A stretch of 64,000 bases of DNA, from NCBI RefSeq assembly GCF_002995845.1, contig NZ_PVXP01000014.1, positions 1-64,000 on the forward strand, read 5' to 3'. The stretch comes from Clostridium luticellarii (lineage in GTDB: Bacteria; Bacillota; Clostridia; Clostridiales; Clostridiaceae). Positions 1 to 9,814 of the stretch are shown one piece after another (position 1 is the stretch's first letter; each line of letters begins with the position of its first letter). The translations under genes were made by a program, and so were the position numbers. The notes under the pieces were generated by a model. The model ran no database searches and was not told the origin of the DNA. It was given only the letters and a program-made list of their open reading frames with translations.

Positions 1-25
1 CCTGATCACCTATTGATATAATCAT
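1..25 (-). CDS. yabQ: YabQ spore protein, N-terminal fragment
   Basis: Only the first eight codons (MIISIGDQ) lie in the window; the gene runs off the left edge. An AAAGGG ribosome binding site precedes the ATG by a normal distance. The call rests on position directly downstream of yabP, as in Bacillus and Clostridium, and on the N-terminus resembling clostridial YabQ. YabQ is a membrane protein needed for spore cortex formation. The fragment is too short to prove the family on its own. Confidence 0.55.
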
Positions 26-81
26 AATAGCCCTTTCCAATAATTATTTCTATAAAAAGTTTAAATTCTATGACTAAAAAA

Positions 82-372
82 CTATTTAAACATCTTTGAT
101 ATTAAGTTGTGTTTCTTTTTCTTGGGCTCATTATTTATATATACACAGGAATTTATAGTCCCTATAATGACGACATCACCATTTTGGACATCCAATTTAT
201 TCATTTTTAAATTTTTACCTTTAATATTGAGAATTCCAAGGTTGGTATTTAATGCTATCTGATCTTCATTAAAACTTATAACCTCAATAATACCTGTCAA
301 TACTAATTTTTTTCTGTTTTCGAGACTCAATAGACTTTTTTTATCTTCCAGCTTTATTTCTCTTTTCTCCAT
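82..372 (-). CDS. yabP: YabP family spore protein
   Basis: This 96-residue protein matches the YabP/YqfC family, small proteins made in the mother cell and needed for normal spore coat or cortex assembly. The central part (about residues 20-80) is beta-rich and includes the segment LTGIIEVISFNEDQI typical of the family; the C-terminus is lysine-rich. It follows rqcP and precedes yabQ in the usual order. An AGGGGATG-type ribosome binding site lies just upstream of the ATG. Its molecular function is unknown; the role comes from the family and the synteny. Confidence 0.9.
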   Translation of the reverse strand: MEKREIKLEDKKSLLSLENRKKLVLTGIIEVISFNEDQIALNTNLGILNIKGKNLKMNKLDVQNGDVVIIGTINSCVYINNEPKKKKHNLISKMFK

Positions 373-429
373 AAAACATCCCCTCCACCTATAATAAATA
401 TATGTGATGGGAAGAATTTATATTACCTT

Positions 430-690
430 CTATTTTATATCTTTTGTTTCCACAATTATTTGATACATATTCTGAGCATCTTCTTTTTTAGTATAATTTT
501 TAACATCCAAAATCCTTGCTTTAAGAGAACTGCTGGCATACCTAATCTGTATTATATCCCCTTCTGCAACCTCAGTACTTGGCTTTGCCACTTTTCCATT
601 TATAATAACCCTCCCACCTTCACAGGCCTCTTTTGCCACTGTTCTTCTCTTTATTATTCTAGATACTTTAAGATATTTATCTAATCTCAT
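430..690 (-). CDS. rqcP: S4-domain RNA-binding protein RqcP (YabO/Hsp15-like)
   Basis: This 86-residue protein is essentially one S4 RNA-binding domain (MRLDKYLKVSRIIKRRTVAK... GRVIINGKVAKPS). In Firmicutes RqcP binds obstructed 50S subunits and helps RqcH add alanine tails to stalled nascent chains. The ATG at 690 was chosen because GGGAGG lies six bases upstream and the S4 domain begins there; the frame is open upstream to 750 but has no role for the extra 20 residues. The gene lies between hup and yabP, the standard place for yabO. Confidence 0.92.
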   Translation of the reverse strand: MRLDKYLKVSRIIKRRTVAKEACEGGRVIINGKVAKPSTEVAEGDIIQIRYASSSLKARILDVKNYTKKEDAQNMYQIIVETKDIK

Positions 691-709
691 ATAAACCTCC
701 CTGTAAAAC

Positions 710-739
710 AGAAAACCCAGATTTCCATCCAGGTTTTCT
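710..739 (-). terminator. Hairpin between hup and rqcP
   Basis: Inverted repeat AGAAAACC...GGTTTTCT with extra pairing around CTGGAT/ATCTGG lies between the hup stop and the rqcP ribosome binding site. There is no long U tract on the minus strand, so it is more likely a partial terminator or RNA-processing stem that tunes rqcP relative to abundant hup. Confidence 0.5.
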
Positions 740-749
740 GAAAAATACA

Positions 750-1025
750 TTATTTATTAACTTTTTCCTTAAATTCCTTACCAGCTTTAAATACAGGAAC
801 TGTAGATTCTGGTATGTTTATCTCTTCTTTGGTCCTAGGGTTTCTTCCAATTCTAGCAGCTCTTTTTCTAATTTCAAATGTACCAAACCCAACTAACTGA
901 ACCTTTTCTCCCTTTTCAAGTGTTTCCTCTACACTCTCTATAAATCCCTTTAAAGCTGCCTCTGCATCTTTCTTTGTTAATTTTGACTTTTCTGCTATAC
1001 CAGCAATTAATTCTGATTTATTCAC
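750..1025 (-). CDS. hup: HU family DNA-binding protein
   Basis: This 91-residue protein is a full-length HU: it begins MNKSELIAGIAEKSKLTKKDAE and carries the beta-arm signature GFGTFEIRKRAARIGRNPRT. HU is a homodimeric nucleoid protein that bends DNA and helps replication, repair and transcription. GAGGAGG-type ribosome binding sequence lies just upstream of the ATG. It sits between yabN and yabO, a position seen in clostridia but not in B. subtilis. A hairpin follows the stop codon. Confidence 0.97.
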   Translation of the reverse strand: MNKSELIAGIAEKSKLTKKDAEAALKGFIESVEETLEKGEKVQLVGFGTFEIRKRAARIGRNPRTKEEINIPESTVPVFKAGKEFKEKVNK

Positions 1026-1068
1026 TTTTTCTACCTCCTCTTATTTTCATAGATGTATGTGCAAAATT

Positions 1069-1098
1069 GTATAAGACATCTTTATAAATCAATCTCAA
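1069..1098 (-). promoter_or_regulatory. Candidate sigma-A promoter for hup
   Basis: On the minus strand TTGAGA (1098-1093) is followed after 18 bp by TTATAC (1074-1069), about 45 bp upstream of the hup start codon. The spacing is within range and the boxes are near consensus. The rest of the 1026-1292 gap is AT-rich with no ORF. Confidence 0.4.
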
Positions 1099-1292
1099 TT
1101 AAATTTAATTAAGATTTTGTAGAAAGCAATAAATAATCGTATATCATACAAAACATTTAATTATTAATTATGTATATATCTGCATACGTAATGAAATTAT
1201 TTACTGCTGACTAATTTCAATTATAATAGACATATTAGCCATATTCTGCACTAATTTATAAACTCCTTCTTTTTTGCATATAAAAATCAAAT

Positions 1293-2738
1293 TTATTTCC
1301 TTTTAGCTTCCTCCCAAAGTCTATTCATTTCATCTAATGTCATATTCATTACATCCAGACCTTGGTCAACAGCATTTTTCTCTATATATGCAAAACGCTT
1401 TATAAATTTCTCTATAGTATAATTTAATGCAAACTCAGGGTCAATGTCAAGGAATCTTGCCACATTTACACATGCAAATATTAAATCTCCTATTTCTTCT
1501 ACTATTTTTACCCTTTCTTCACTTTTATATACATTTTTTACTTCATAGTACTCCTCTAACACTTTATTCAGTGCACACTCGACCTTATCCCAATCAAATC
1601 CTACCACCGCAGCTTTTTTTTGTACTTTTGAAGCTCTCATCAGCGCCGGTAAAGTTTTTGCCACATGTCTGAGTTCATCCGTATATGTTTTAAGACCCTG
1701 TTCTTTCTTTTTTATAATATTCCAATTTTCCAGTACCTGCTGCGTACCATCAATTTTTACAGTTCCAAATACATGGGGATGTCTCTCTATCATCTTATGA
1801 CATACAGTGTTAATCACATCTCTGATATTGAAAAATCCCTCTTCCTGCCCTATCTGACAATGGAATACAATTTGAAACAATACGTCCCCAAGCTCTTCTA
1901 CCAGATTTGCATCATTTTGTGCATCCACAGCCTCCAACACTTCATAGCTCTCTTCTATAAGATACTTTTTCAAGCTGTAATGATCTTGTTCCCTATCCCA
2001 GGGGCATCCCGTATCACTTCTTAATTTCTTCATTATATCCAATAAATCCTTCAAATCATATGTAATTTCTAAATTTTTAGGTATATAAATTGATGTTAGA
2101 TAATCTATGTCTTTTTGTCTGTCCAGCTCATATAATTTCATTTTCCTTATGTTCTCGCTGTCTTTAACCCCTGCAGATCTCACAAAGTATATTTCCGTAT
2201 CATCCCCATAGTATTCCATCAAAGCCAGTTTAACCTGAGAAGCAATAAACTTGTCATATACCTGAGTTATTATGGTATTAGTTCTTTTATCCATAACTTG
2301 ATTTTTTATATCAAAAGCATCTACTATTTTTAAGCCATCACCCGCATCTATACCCAATCGTTCTATAATGGCATCTATAAAACTAACTGATGGTATTATC
2401 TCTGTGTCTATGGACTTTTGTTTACACAATTTCAACAGTAGTGTCACTGATTTCTCCGAAACCAAAGGATGTCCTGGCACTGCATAAACTATTTTTTTTA
2501 GTTCTTTTTCTCTTTGTATTAAATCCTCTGCAATACACTTATATACATCTTCAAATTTTTCCTTCTTCTCATACACATTATCATATGCCTGAAAATTTAT
2601 TCCCAGCTCTCTTAGATAATTTACAGTAGGATGTTTTTCTGTTCTCAAATAGACTCCTTCTGAGTTTTTAAGTACATTCACAGCACCCAGGGTAAGAGAA
2701 TCCACCGACCCGGGACCTAGACCTACTATTTCAATCAT
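1293..2738 (-). CDS. mazG: YabN: tetrapyrrole methylase domain fused to MazG NTP pyrophosphohydrolase
   Basis: This 481-residue protein has two parts. Residues 1 to about 215 match the SAM-dependent tetrapyrrole methylase fold (start MIEIVGLGPGSVDSLTLGA), and residues about 225-480 are MazG, an NTP pyrophosphohydrolase with the metal-binding helices LIEESYEVLEAV and LVEELGDVLFQIVFH. A second MazG-like repeat follows (VVEEIGDLIFACVNVARF). MazG proteins remove non-canonical or excess NTPs. The fusion is typical of Firmicute YabN; the methylase half has no known substrate. It is 12 bp downstream of the SpoVB-like gene, so probably co-transcribed with it. Confidence 0.93.
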   Translation of the reverse strand: MIEIVGLGPGSVDSLTLGAVNVLKNSEGVYLRTEKHPTVNYLRELGINFQAYDNVYEKKEKFEDVYKCIAEDLIQREKELKKIVYAVPGHPLVSEKSVTLLLKLCKQKSIDTEIIPSVSFIDAIIERLGIDAGDGLKIVDAFDIKNQVMDKRTNTIITQVYDKFIASQVKLALMEYYGDDTEIYFVRSAGVKDSENIRKMKLYELDRQKDIDYLTSIYIPKNLEITYDLKDLLDIMKKLRSDTGCPWDREQDHYSLKKYLIEESYEVLEAVDAQNDANLVEELGDVLFQIVFHCQIGQEEGFFNIRDVINTVCHKMIERHPHVFGTVKIDGTQQVLENWNIIKKKEQGLKTYTDELRHVAKTLPALMRASKVQKKAAVVGFDWDKVECALNKVLEEYYEVKNVYKSEERVKIVEEIGDLIFACVNVARFLDIDPEFALNYTIEKFIKRFAYIEKNAVDQGLDVMNMTLDEMNRLWEEAKRK

Positions 2739-2750
2739 CAGTAACCCTCC

Positions 2751-4286
2751 TTATTTTCTCAAAAATCTATGTTTTATGTAATCGTACTTAAATATACCAA
2801 ATACAATTACAAGAGGAACATATATGATCAAACCTGAAATCATTCCCAAAAAACATGCCACTCTGATGCTTACTGTATAATTATAGACATACAAATAAAT
2901 AATTACAACAGCTATTATCATAAAAATAGAAGCAAAAGCCGGTTTAATCATGGTTTCAAAATAATTTATATTTATTTTTAATCTTTTAGTAAGAAATAAT
3001 ATATTTAAAACACAAGTCAGGCCATAACCTGCTGTACTTCCCAAAATTGCGCCATAAATATTTATCCATGGAATCGGCACCAAAAATAAAGTTATGATTA
3101 TCTTTACAATGCATCCTAATGACAAGTTGAATACAGGTCTTATATAATGGCCTATTCCCTGGAGTACAGCAGTAGATGTCTGCACCAATATTATAAAGGG
3201 TATGGACAATGCTGAATACTGAAGTATGCTGGAACCCGCAGATTGGCCTGGAAATATCAAATCTAAAATCGGATAAGCCAAAGTATACAGTCCAAGCATA
3301 GAAGGAATAGCAATTACCATAGAAAGCTTAAAAGCCAAATCTACCTTGTTCATCACATCCGAATTTCTATTTAATATATGTGATTCTGCAATTATAGGCA
3401 TTAAAGAAGAACATAGGGCTGCAGATACAGTAAGAGGTACATTTATCATTATGAATGCTTTCCCTGTAAGCTGCCCATACAATATTGCCGCATTCTTGTA
3501 CGTAAAGCCTGCTTCCAATAATTTCTGAGGCACCAATGCCGAATCTATCAGACTCATTATACTGCTTACAGCAGCCCCTAAAGATATTGGTACTGCTATA
3601 TACAACAGTCTGCTCAATATATCTCTATTATCTTCTACCTTAAATATATCTATTTCTTTTCTTACATGAAAATATTTTATTATTAAATATATTCCTCCAA
3701 ACAATCCTCCCGCAGCCGCCCCCATGGCCGCTCCGCCTGCTGAGTATTCTATACCCCTGGGCAAAAGCAAATATGCAAGTCCTACTCCAACTATCACTCT
3801 TCCAATTTGCTCTATGATCTGAGATACAGCCGTATAATTCATATTTTGGAGTCCTTGAAAGAATCCTCTAAATGCACTCATTATAGATATGAACATAGGT
3901 GCAAATGCTATGGCCACCAGTGAATAGTAAGACTTTCTGTCCCATTTCAAAAAATGTATAATGGGATTTGAAAATATAAGAAGCACCGCAGTAAAACCCG
4001 TTCCCAAAATAAACATTAAAAGTATGGACTTTCTCAGTACTTGAACAATACCTTCATAATCTCCCACAGCATTTCTTTCTGATACCATCTTAGACACTGC
4101 CACAGGTATACCTGATGCTGCCGCAATAAAAAACATATAAAGCGGGAAAGACATTTGATAATATCCCACCCCTTCATCTCCTATAAGCATTTGAAGAGGC
4201 CATCTAAAAAACAATCCTAAAAATTTAGATATTATGCCTGCCAATCCCAATACAACTGTACCTTTTATAAGTGACTGTTTATTCAT
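2751..4286 (-). CDS. spoVB: SpoVB/YabM-type polysaccharide flippase (MOP superfamily)
   Basis: A 511-residue polytopic membrane protein with about 14 predicted hydrophobic segments and the N-terminal signature GLAGIISKFLGLFFRWPL of the SpoVB/MurJ-like MOP exporters. These proteins flip lipid-linked polysaccharide precursors; SpoVB acts in spore cortex synthesis. By synteny (spoVT before it, yabN after it) it corresponds to B. subtilis yabM; by clostridial usage it is called SpoVB. Sequence reading alone does not separate the paralogues. Length is normal for the family. Confidence 0.85.
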   Translation of the reverse strand: MNKQSLIKGTVVLGLAGIISKFLGLFFRWPLQMLIGDEGVGYYQMSFPLYMFFIAAASGIPVAVSKMVSERNAVGDYEGIVQVLRKSILLMFILGTGFTAVLLIFSNPIIHFLKWDRKSYYSLVAIAFAPMFISIMSAFRGFFQGLQNMNYTAVSQIIEQIGRVIVGVGLAYLLLPRGIEYSAGGAAMGAAAGGLFGGIYLIIKYFHVRKEIDIFKVEDNRDILSRLLYIAVPISLGAAVSSIMSLIDSALVPQKLLEAGFTYKNAAILYGQLTGKAFIMINVPLTVSAALCSSLMPIIAESHILNRNSDVMNKVDLAFKLSMVIAIPSMLGLYTLAYPILDLIFPGQSAGSSILQYSALSIPFIILVQTSTAVLQGIGHYIRPVFNLSLGCIVKIIITLFLVPIPWINIYGAILGSTAGYGLTCVLNILFLTKRLKININYFETMIKPAFASIFMIIAVVIIYLYVYNYTVSIRVACFLGMISGLIIYVPLVIVFGIFKYDYIKHRFLRK

Positions 4287-4451
4287 AAAAATACCCCCGG
4301 ACTACTATAGTTGCAAGCAATTTATTTCCATGTTTATAATTATTTAAAATTTAGAGGTATTATTACTTCAAATGAATATTTTTTTATATTACAGTCAATA
4401 ATGCCTTAATAGATGAAATAATCATTATACCCAGGTAGTTCACCAGAGCAT

Positions 4452-4476
4452 AAAAAAATGGCAGCTAACGCTGCCA
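4452..4476 (-). terminator. Rho-independent terminator of spoVT
   Basis: Seven-base arms TGGCAGC and GCTGCCA around a four-base loop, followed on the minus strand by seven Ts, just after the spoVT stop. This isolates spoVT from the spoVB-yabN operon. Confidence 0.9.
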
Positions 4477-4482
4477 TATTGA

Positions 4483-5031
4483 CTATTGTTCCATTTGTTT
4501 TCCAAGGAATGAAGATGCTGTTTCAGCTAATTTGATTTCCACATCGCCAAATTTAGCTTCCTCTCTGGATACTATTATTACAGCTCCAATAGCATCTCCT
4601 CCAGATATTATAGGGCATATTACCTGAGCGGAGTATTTTCCCTGTATATCTTCATCATCATATACAGGTATAACCTCTTTTCCTTCGGAAGTTGAAACTG
4701 TCTTTCTTCCATCTATCAATTTCTCCAAATCTGAACTTATCTTTTTATCCATGTACTCTTTTTTGGGGGCTCCACTTATGGATACCACACTGTCTTTATC
4801 ACATATCATAATTATGTGACCTATAGTCTGCTGCAGTGATTCTGTGTATCCTTTTGAAAAATCACTGAGTTCACCAATAGGTGAATATTTTTTTAATATA
4901 ACTCCTCCTTCCCTATCTGTAAATATTTCTAGGGGATCCCCTTCTCTTATCCTAAGTGTCCTTCTTATTTCCTTAGGTATAACAACTCTACCTAAATCGT
5001 CTATACGTCTAACAATTCCTGTCGCTTTCAT
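4483..5031 (-). CDS. spoVT: Stage V sporulation regulator SpoVT
   Basis: This 182-residue protein has an N-terminal AbrB/SpoVT swapped-hairpin DNA-binding domain (MKATGIVRRIDDLGRVVIPKE...) and a C-terminal GAF-like domain (about residues 55-180). In Bacillus SpoVT is a forespore regulator that tunes sigma-G genes. Length and domain layout match. GAGGAGGAATT lies upstream of the ATG at normal spacing. It is monocistronic: prsA ends upstream with its own hairpin and a strong terminator follows the gene. A forespore promoter is expected, but no convincing sigma-G boxes were recognised. Confidence 0.96.
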   Translation of the reverse strand: MKATGIVRRIDDLGRVVIPKEIRRTLRIREGDPLEIFTDREGGVILKKYSPIGELSDFSKGYTESLQQTIGHIIMICDKDSVVSISGAPKKEYMDKKISSDLEKLIDGRKTVSTSEGKEVIPVYDDEDIQGKYSAQVICPIISGGDAIGAVIIVSREEAKFGDVEIKLAETASSFLGKQMEQ

Positions 5032-5129
5032 ATTTAGAATTCCTCCTCAAAAAAAATAATATATGACTTGTATTAATATTATTTTTCTAAATATGAAATT
5101 TTATACACAATTGCTATTTAAATTGTAAA

Positions 5130-5175
5130 AAATAAAAAGAACTGTAATATAAATCATCATAGTTCTCCTTATTTT
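5130..5175 (-). terminator. Terminator of prsA
   Basis: On the minus strand AAATAAGGAGAACT pairs with AGTTCTTTTTATTT across a loop of about 17 bases; a T-rich run follows. It lies just beyond the prsA stop. The stem has one mismatch or bulge. Confidence 0.6.
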
Positions 5176-5195
5176 TCCTATATGTAAAAGTATAT

Positions 5196-6221
5196 TTACA
5201 CAATATTTTTTTCCTTTTTAGTTATACTAGCAGCTTTTTTCCATTCTTGAACTTTCTGAGAAACCAGTTTGCTTTTTTGATCATTTTCCAGCTGCTCCTT
5301 TATCTGGTTTTTAACCTCACTAAGAGGCTTAACGGGGTACTCCTGCTTATCTATACATTTTATTATATGATATCCAAAGCTGCTCTGTACCGGCTCAGAT
5401 ACAGCTCCCTTTTTTAATGCCTTTGCTCCTGCCATAAATTGAGCATCATAATTGGAATCATCATAGCTTATGGTACCTAAATCTCCGCCTTTATCTTTTG
5501 TTGCTGTATCCTGTGAAACTTCTTTGGCAACTTTTGAAAAATCTTCACCCTTATCCAACCTTGCCTTTACCTTTTCAGCTTCTGCCTTGGTTTTTACAAG
5601 TATGTGGGCCAGGTGCATCTTATTAGTCTGTTCCGTATATTTATCCTGATTTGCCTTATAATAATCCTCTATCTGCTTATCTGTTATTTTTACATTTTTT
5701 GTAAGGCTATCACTTATTTTCTGCTGTATCTGTTGATCCCTCAACTGAGATAAATACATACTTTTAAATGATTCCTCTGTAAAACCCTGAGCTTTCAATG
5801 CTGCATCAAATTCTTCAGCACTACCTCCAAACTGCTGTTTCTTTATCTGGGCAATTTGATCATCTGCAGTTGTTTTCAGCTTTTTTTCATCTGGCAGAAG
5901 CTTTAACTCCTTGGCTTTTTGCTCAACTACCTTGTTTGTAATCATATTGTCAAGTATTTGTTCCTTCTGAGTCTTTATAGCACTGACAGCCTCCTGGTTT
6001 TTTTCATAGTCTTCACCATATTGCTGTTTTACTTGACTTAACAACTGTATAGTATTGGGATCTTTATCTAAATCACCTCTGGTGATCTTTTCTCCATTAA
6101 CTACCGCTACAGTGCTGTTTGCTATAGCTTCTGGTGTTTTTTCTATCATATTGCAACCAGAAATTGAAAATACAAATACTGTCATGAATGCAACGGCTGC
6201 TAACTTTTTTATATTTTTCAC
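5196..6221 (-). CDS. prsA: PrsA-type foldase lipoprotein (parvulin peptidylprolyl isomerase)
   Basis: This 341-residue protein starts with a lipoprotein signal peptide ending in the lipobox SISGC (Cys at residue 23). A SurA/PrsA-like N-terminal helical region follows, then a parvulin (PPIC) domain at about residues 200-290 (HLAHILVKTKAEAEKV...GGDLGTISYDD...FGYHIIKC). PrsA helps exported proteins fold outside the membrane. It lies 71 bp downstream of mfd on the same strand and is not part of the usual mfd-spoVT order in Bacillus. The C-terminus is lysine-rich and charged. Confidence 0.92.
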   Translation of the reverse strand: MKNIKKLAAVAFMTVFVFSISGCNMIEKTPEAIANSTVAVVNGEKITRGDLDKDPNTIQLLSQVKQQYGEDYEKNQEAVSAIKTQKEQILDNMITNKVVEQKAKELKLLPDEKKLKTTADDQIAQIKKQQFGGSAEEFDAALKAQGFTEESFKSMYLSQLRDQQIQQKISDSLTKNVKITDKQIEDYYKANQDKYTEQTNKMHLAHILVKTKAEAEKVKARLDKGEDFSKVAKEVSQDTATKDKGGDLGTISYDDSNYDAQFMAGAKALKKGAVSEPVQSSFGYHIIKCIDKQEYPVKPLSEVKNQIKEQLENDQKSKLVSQKVQEWKKAASITKKEKNIV

Positions 6222-6292
6222 AATTATTCCCCCACTCTTTTTTATGTTAGAATACAGATTAATTTTAACATAAAAGTATTTTTACTACAAAG

Positions 6293-9200
6293 TTATTTTT
6301 GTTCATATATTTGTAGCATATATTTAACAATTTCTTTTATATCATTTAAAATATTTTCCCTCTTTACATTTTTTAATCTATACCCAAAACCCGGTTTCTT
6401 ATTCATTTTTAGAACTATTTTTCTAGAATAATTTTTTAACAATCCCTTCATTACATCTTTATCCACTCTGGATTCACTTTCAAATGTAAAGACAATCTCA
6501 TCCTTCATCTCCTTTATTTCCTCTATTCCAAGCTCCTTGGCCATACTTCTTATATAGGCTATATCCATAAGATTCTGAACTGAAGCAGGTATACTGGAGA
6601 ATCTATCCTCCAATTCTTCCTTCACATCCAACATATCATCATATGAACTTATGGCCGCTATCTTTTTGTATACTTCTATTTTTTGCACTTCATTTTTTAT
6701 ATAATTATCCGGTATATATGCATCCACTTTCAATTCTACAGTGGTTTCCACCGGCTCTTTGCGGATTTCTCCCTTTACAAGCTTTACAGTATCCTCTAAC
6801 ATCCTACAATATAGATCATAACCTATAGCTGCCATATGTCCATGTTGTGAAGAACCCATCATATTCCCGGCTCCTCTTATCTCCAGGTCTTTTAAAGCTA
6901 TTTTGAATCCAGATCCTAATTCAGTGAATTCCTTAATAGCTTTCAATCTCTTTTCCGCAACCTCTGTCAGGACTTTATCTTTTCTATAAGTTAAATAGCA
7001 GTAAGCTATTCTATTGGTTCTTCCAACTCTACCTCTCAATTGGTACAATTGGGACAATCCCATTTTATCTGCATCATATATTATCATAGTATTTACATTT
7101 TGGATATCCATGCCAGTTTCTATAATAGTAGTAGATACCAGTACATCGTATTTGCCCTTCATAAAATCCACTATTATGCTTTCAAGTTCTCTTTCCTGCA
7201 TCTGACCATGCGCTACTGCCACCTTGGCCTCTGGAACTAATTTTAATATGTAGGATGCCATTTCCTTTATGTTTTCCACCCTGTTGTACACAAAATAAAT
7301 CTGTCCCTTTCTGTTTATTTCCCTGAGTATAGCATCTCTAATCAATTGATCATTGTACTCAACCACATAAGTTTGTATAGGATATCTCTCCTCCGGGGGA
7401 GTTTCTATAACGCTTATGTCTCTGACTCCTACAAGGGACATATGGAGAGTTCGAGGTATAGGTGTTGCACTCAATGTCAACACATCTACATTTTTTCTCA
7501 TTGTCTTGATTTTTTCCTTATGGCTGACACCAAATCTCTGTTCCTCATCTATTATAAGAAGTCCCAGATCTTTAAATTGAACATCCTTTTGTAATATTCT
7601 ATGAGTTCCAATAAGTATATCCACATCTCCAACTTTTGCAGCTTTTATAGTGAGTTTTTGCTGTGAGGGAGTTCTAAACCTGCTTATCATATCTATCTTT
7701 ACGGGAAAATCTGAGAATCTCTGAACAAAATTATTATAGTGCTGCTGGGCCAGTATTGTAGTTGGAACCAAAAAAGCAACCTGCTTCCCATCCATTACAG
7801 CTTTAAAGGCCGCTCTGACAGCAACTTCTGTTTTTCCATATCCCACATCCCCACAAAGCAGTCTATCCATAACTTTATCAGACTGCATATCTTCCTTTAT
7901 ATCCTGAATGGTTGACAATTGATCAGGTGTTTCCTCATAGGGGAATTCATCTTCAAACTGCTTCTGCCATAAAGTATCTTTTGAATATTTATATCCTTTT
8001 AAAGTGGATCTGATGGCATATAATTTTACCAAATCCTCTGCTATCTGCTCTATTGATTTCTTTGCCTTCTTCTTGGCCTTGGCCCATTCTGAAGTCCCCA
8101 ATTTGTTTACTTTTGGGGTTTTCCCCTCAGTCCCTATATATTTTTGAACCATATCAAGTTGTTCTACAGGCACATATAATTTATCATCGGATTCATATAC
8201 AATCTCCAGGTAATCCTTTTTATGTTCCTGGAACTCCAGCTGCTTTATGCCTTTATATACGCCTATTCCATGATTTACATGAACCACAAAATCTCCAGGT
8301 TTTAGCTCTGTAAAACTCTTAATTTTACCTACTCCCTTTTTGGAGGCTTTCTTTATATTTTTTCTTCTGGCTTCTCCAAAAACTTCCTTACTTGAAATCA
8401 CACTTAATTTAAGTTCTGGGTATTCAAAGCCTTTTAATTGACTTCCAAAGGTTATCACTACTTCTCCTGGTTCAATTTCATGTATTACATCTTTGTAATT
8501 GCTGTCTATATCCCTATCTCTCAGCGTATCCACCAATCTTTCCCCTCTAGGCCTCGTACCCGACAAAATCAATATCTTGAAGCCACTGGATTTTTTATTT
8601 CTTATATCCTCAATGAGTAAATCCATTTGGCCATGGTAACTGCCAAGGGTTACTTGTGAAAAATTTATTGTTGAACTAGGCAAGAATGATTTTACCGATT
8701 TGGCAATAGGGTCTAGTACAATGCTTTCTCTCTCTTTGAGCTTTTCAATTAATTCAGATTTCCCAATAAGCATTTTACTTTGTTTAGGCAGAATATTACC
8801 TCTTTGTAAAAAACTTTTGTAGTTTTCTTCGAACTCAAAATATACACTATTTAATTTGCCTTCACATCTCTGTGCATCATCCACGAATATAAAATAATCC
8901 TTTACATAATCAAGAAAGGTAACGGGATTCTTATAAAAATATGCTAAAAAACTATCAATGGTTTCAAAATTCCAGCTCTGTTCAAGTGTTTCAAGATTTT
9001 TTCGGGTTACATCCTTTATCCTCTTAACTGCCTCATTATCTTTTAATTTTTTTAACTTTTCAACTACTGCTTCCAGATCTTCTTTTATTTCTTTTTTTGC
9101 CGATGAAATTCTATTTTTATCAAGAATAATTTCCTTAGCAGGAAAAATTTCTATACTATTCACTTTTTCAATGCTTCTCTGAGATTCCAAATTAAAGCTC

Positions 9201-9814
9201 CTAATAGACTCTATTTCGTTTCCAAATAATTCCAGTCTATATGGTTCTGCAGAAATTGGACAATATATGTCCATTATTCCTCCTCTTATGGAAAACTGAC
9301 CTTTTCCATCTACAACTTCATTTCTTTCATATCCGCATTGAATTAGCTTTTCCGCAACATCTTTTAGATCCAGGTTATCTCCCAGTCGTATCTTGAACAT
9401 ATATTTCTTATATAATTCTATAGGAGTATAAATAGAACTCAATGACTCCACACAGGTTATTATAATTTTATTTTTGGAATTCAAGATCTGCTTTATTACT
9501 TTGAGTCTTTCCCATCTCAAATCTCCAGATATAGCATCTATATTATAAAATACCACTTCTTTAGTTGGAAAATAATATACCTGAGGTAAATAAAGAGATA
9601 AATCCTCATAAAGTTTCCTGGCCTCTACATCGCTGTGAGTCACAATTAGAACAGGTCTATTTAAAGCTTCATACACTCCATATATTAGATAGCTTCTGGC
9701 AGATTCCGAAAGGCCATATACTCCTACAGGAAATCTTTTTCTTGCTATTTCATTCATGATATTTTTAAATTTGTAACTTTCTTTAATGGGTTTCATAAGC
9801 CCTTCTAATCTCAT
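6293..9814 (-). CDS. mfd: Transcription-repair coupling factor Mfd
   Basis: This 1173-residue SF2 translocase removes stalled RNA polymerase and recruits UvrA. Visible parts are the UvrB-like N-terminal region, the CarD-like RNA polymerase interaction domain (GDFVVHVNHGIGVYKGI, about residue 500), Walker A (GDVGYGKT), the DEEQ box (IIDEEQRFG), the translocation motif around GSGFKIALKDLEIRGAGNM, and the C-terminal autoinhibitory domain. I chose the ATG at 9814 because GGGTGG lies eight bases upstream; a GTG four codons earlier overlaps that site. Length is normal. Confidence 0.97.
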   Translation of the reverse strand: MRLEGLMKPIKESYKFKNIMNEIARKRFPVGVYGLSESARSYLIYGVYEALNRPVLIVTHSDVEARKLYEDLSLYLPQVYYFPTKEVVFYNIDAISGDLRWERLKVIKQILNSKNKIIITCVESLSSIYTPIELYKKYMFKIRLGDNLDLKDVAEKLIQCGYERNEVVDGKGQFSIRGGIMDIYCPISAEPYRLELFGNEIESIRSFNLESQRSIEKVNSIEIFPAKEIILDKNRISSAKKEIKEDLEAVVEKLKKLKDNEAVKRIKDVTRKNLETLEQSWNFETIDSFLAYFYKNPVTFLDYVKDYFIFVDDAQRCEGKLNSVYFEFEENYKSFLQRGNILPKQSKMLIGKSELIEKLKERESIVLDPIAKSVKSFLPSSTINFSQVTLGSYHGQMDLLIEDIRNKKSSGFKILILSGTRPRGERLVDTLRDRDIDSNYKDVIHEIEPGEVVITFGSQLKGFEYPELKLSVISSKEVFGEARRKNIKKASKKGVGKIKSFTELKPGDFVVHVNHGIGVYKGIKQLEFQEHKKDYLEIVYESDDKLYVPVEQLDMVQKYIGTEGKTPKVNKLGTSEWAKAKKKAKKSIEQIAEDLVKLYAIRSTLKGYKYSKDTLWQKQFEDEFPYEETPDQLSTIQDIKEDMQSDKVMDRLLCGDVGYGKTEVAVRAAFKAVMDGKQVAFLVPTTILAQQHYNNFVQRFSDFPVKIDMISRFRTPSQQKLTIKAAKVGDVDILIGTHRILQKDVQFKDLGLLIIDEEQRFGVSHKEKIKTMRKNVDVLTLSATPIPRTLHMSLVGVRDISVIETPPEERYPIQTYVVEYNDQLIRDAILREINRKGQIYFVYNRVENIKEMASYILKLVPEAKVAVAHGQMQERELESIIVDFMKGKYDVLVSTTIIETGMDIQNVNTMIIYDADKMGLSQLYQLRGRVGRTNRIAYCYLTYRKDKVLTEVAEKRLKAIKEFTELGSGFKIALKDLEIRGAGNMMGSSQHGHMAAIGYDLYCRMLEDTVKLVKGEIRKEPVETTVELKVDAYIPDNYIKNEVQKIEVYKKIAAISSYDDMLDVKEELEDRFSSIPASVQNLMDIAYIRSMAKELGIEEIKEMKDEIVFTFESESRVDKDVMKGLLKNYSRKIVLKMNKKPGFGYRLKNVKRENILNDIKEIVKYMLQIYEQK

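Noticed and set aside
5032-5195. Sigma-G promoter for spoVT
   Set aside because: CATATATT-like sequences are present but no acceptable -35 at 17-18 bp was found.
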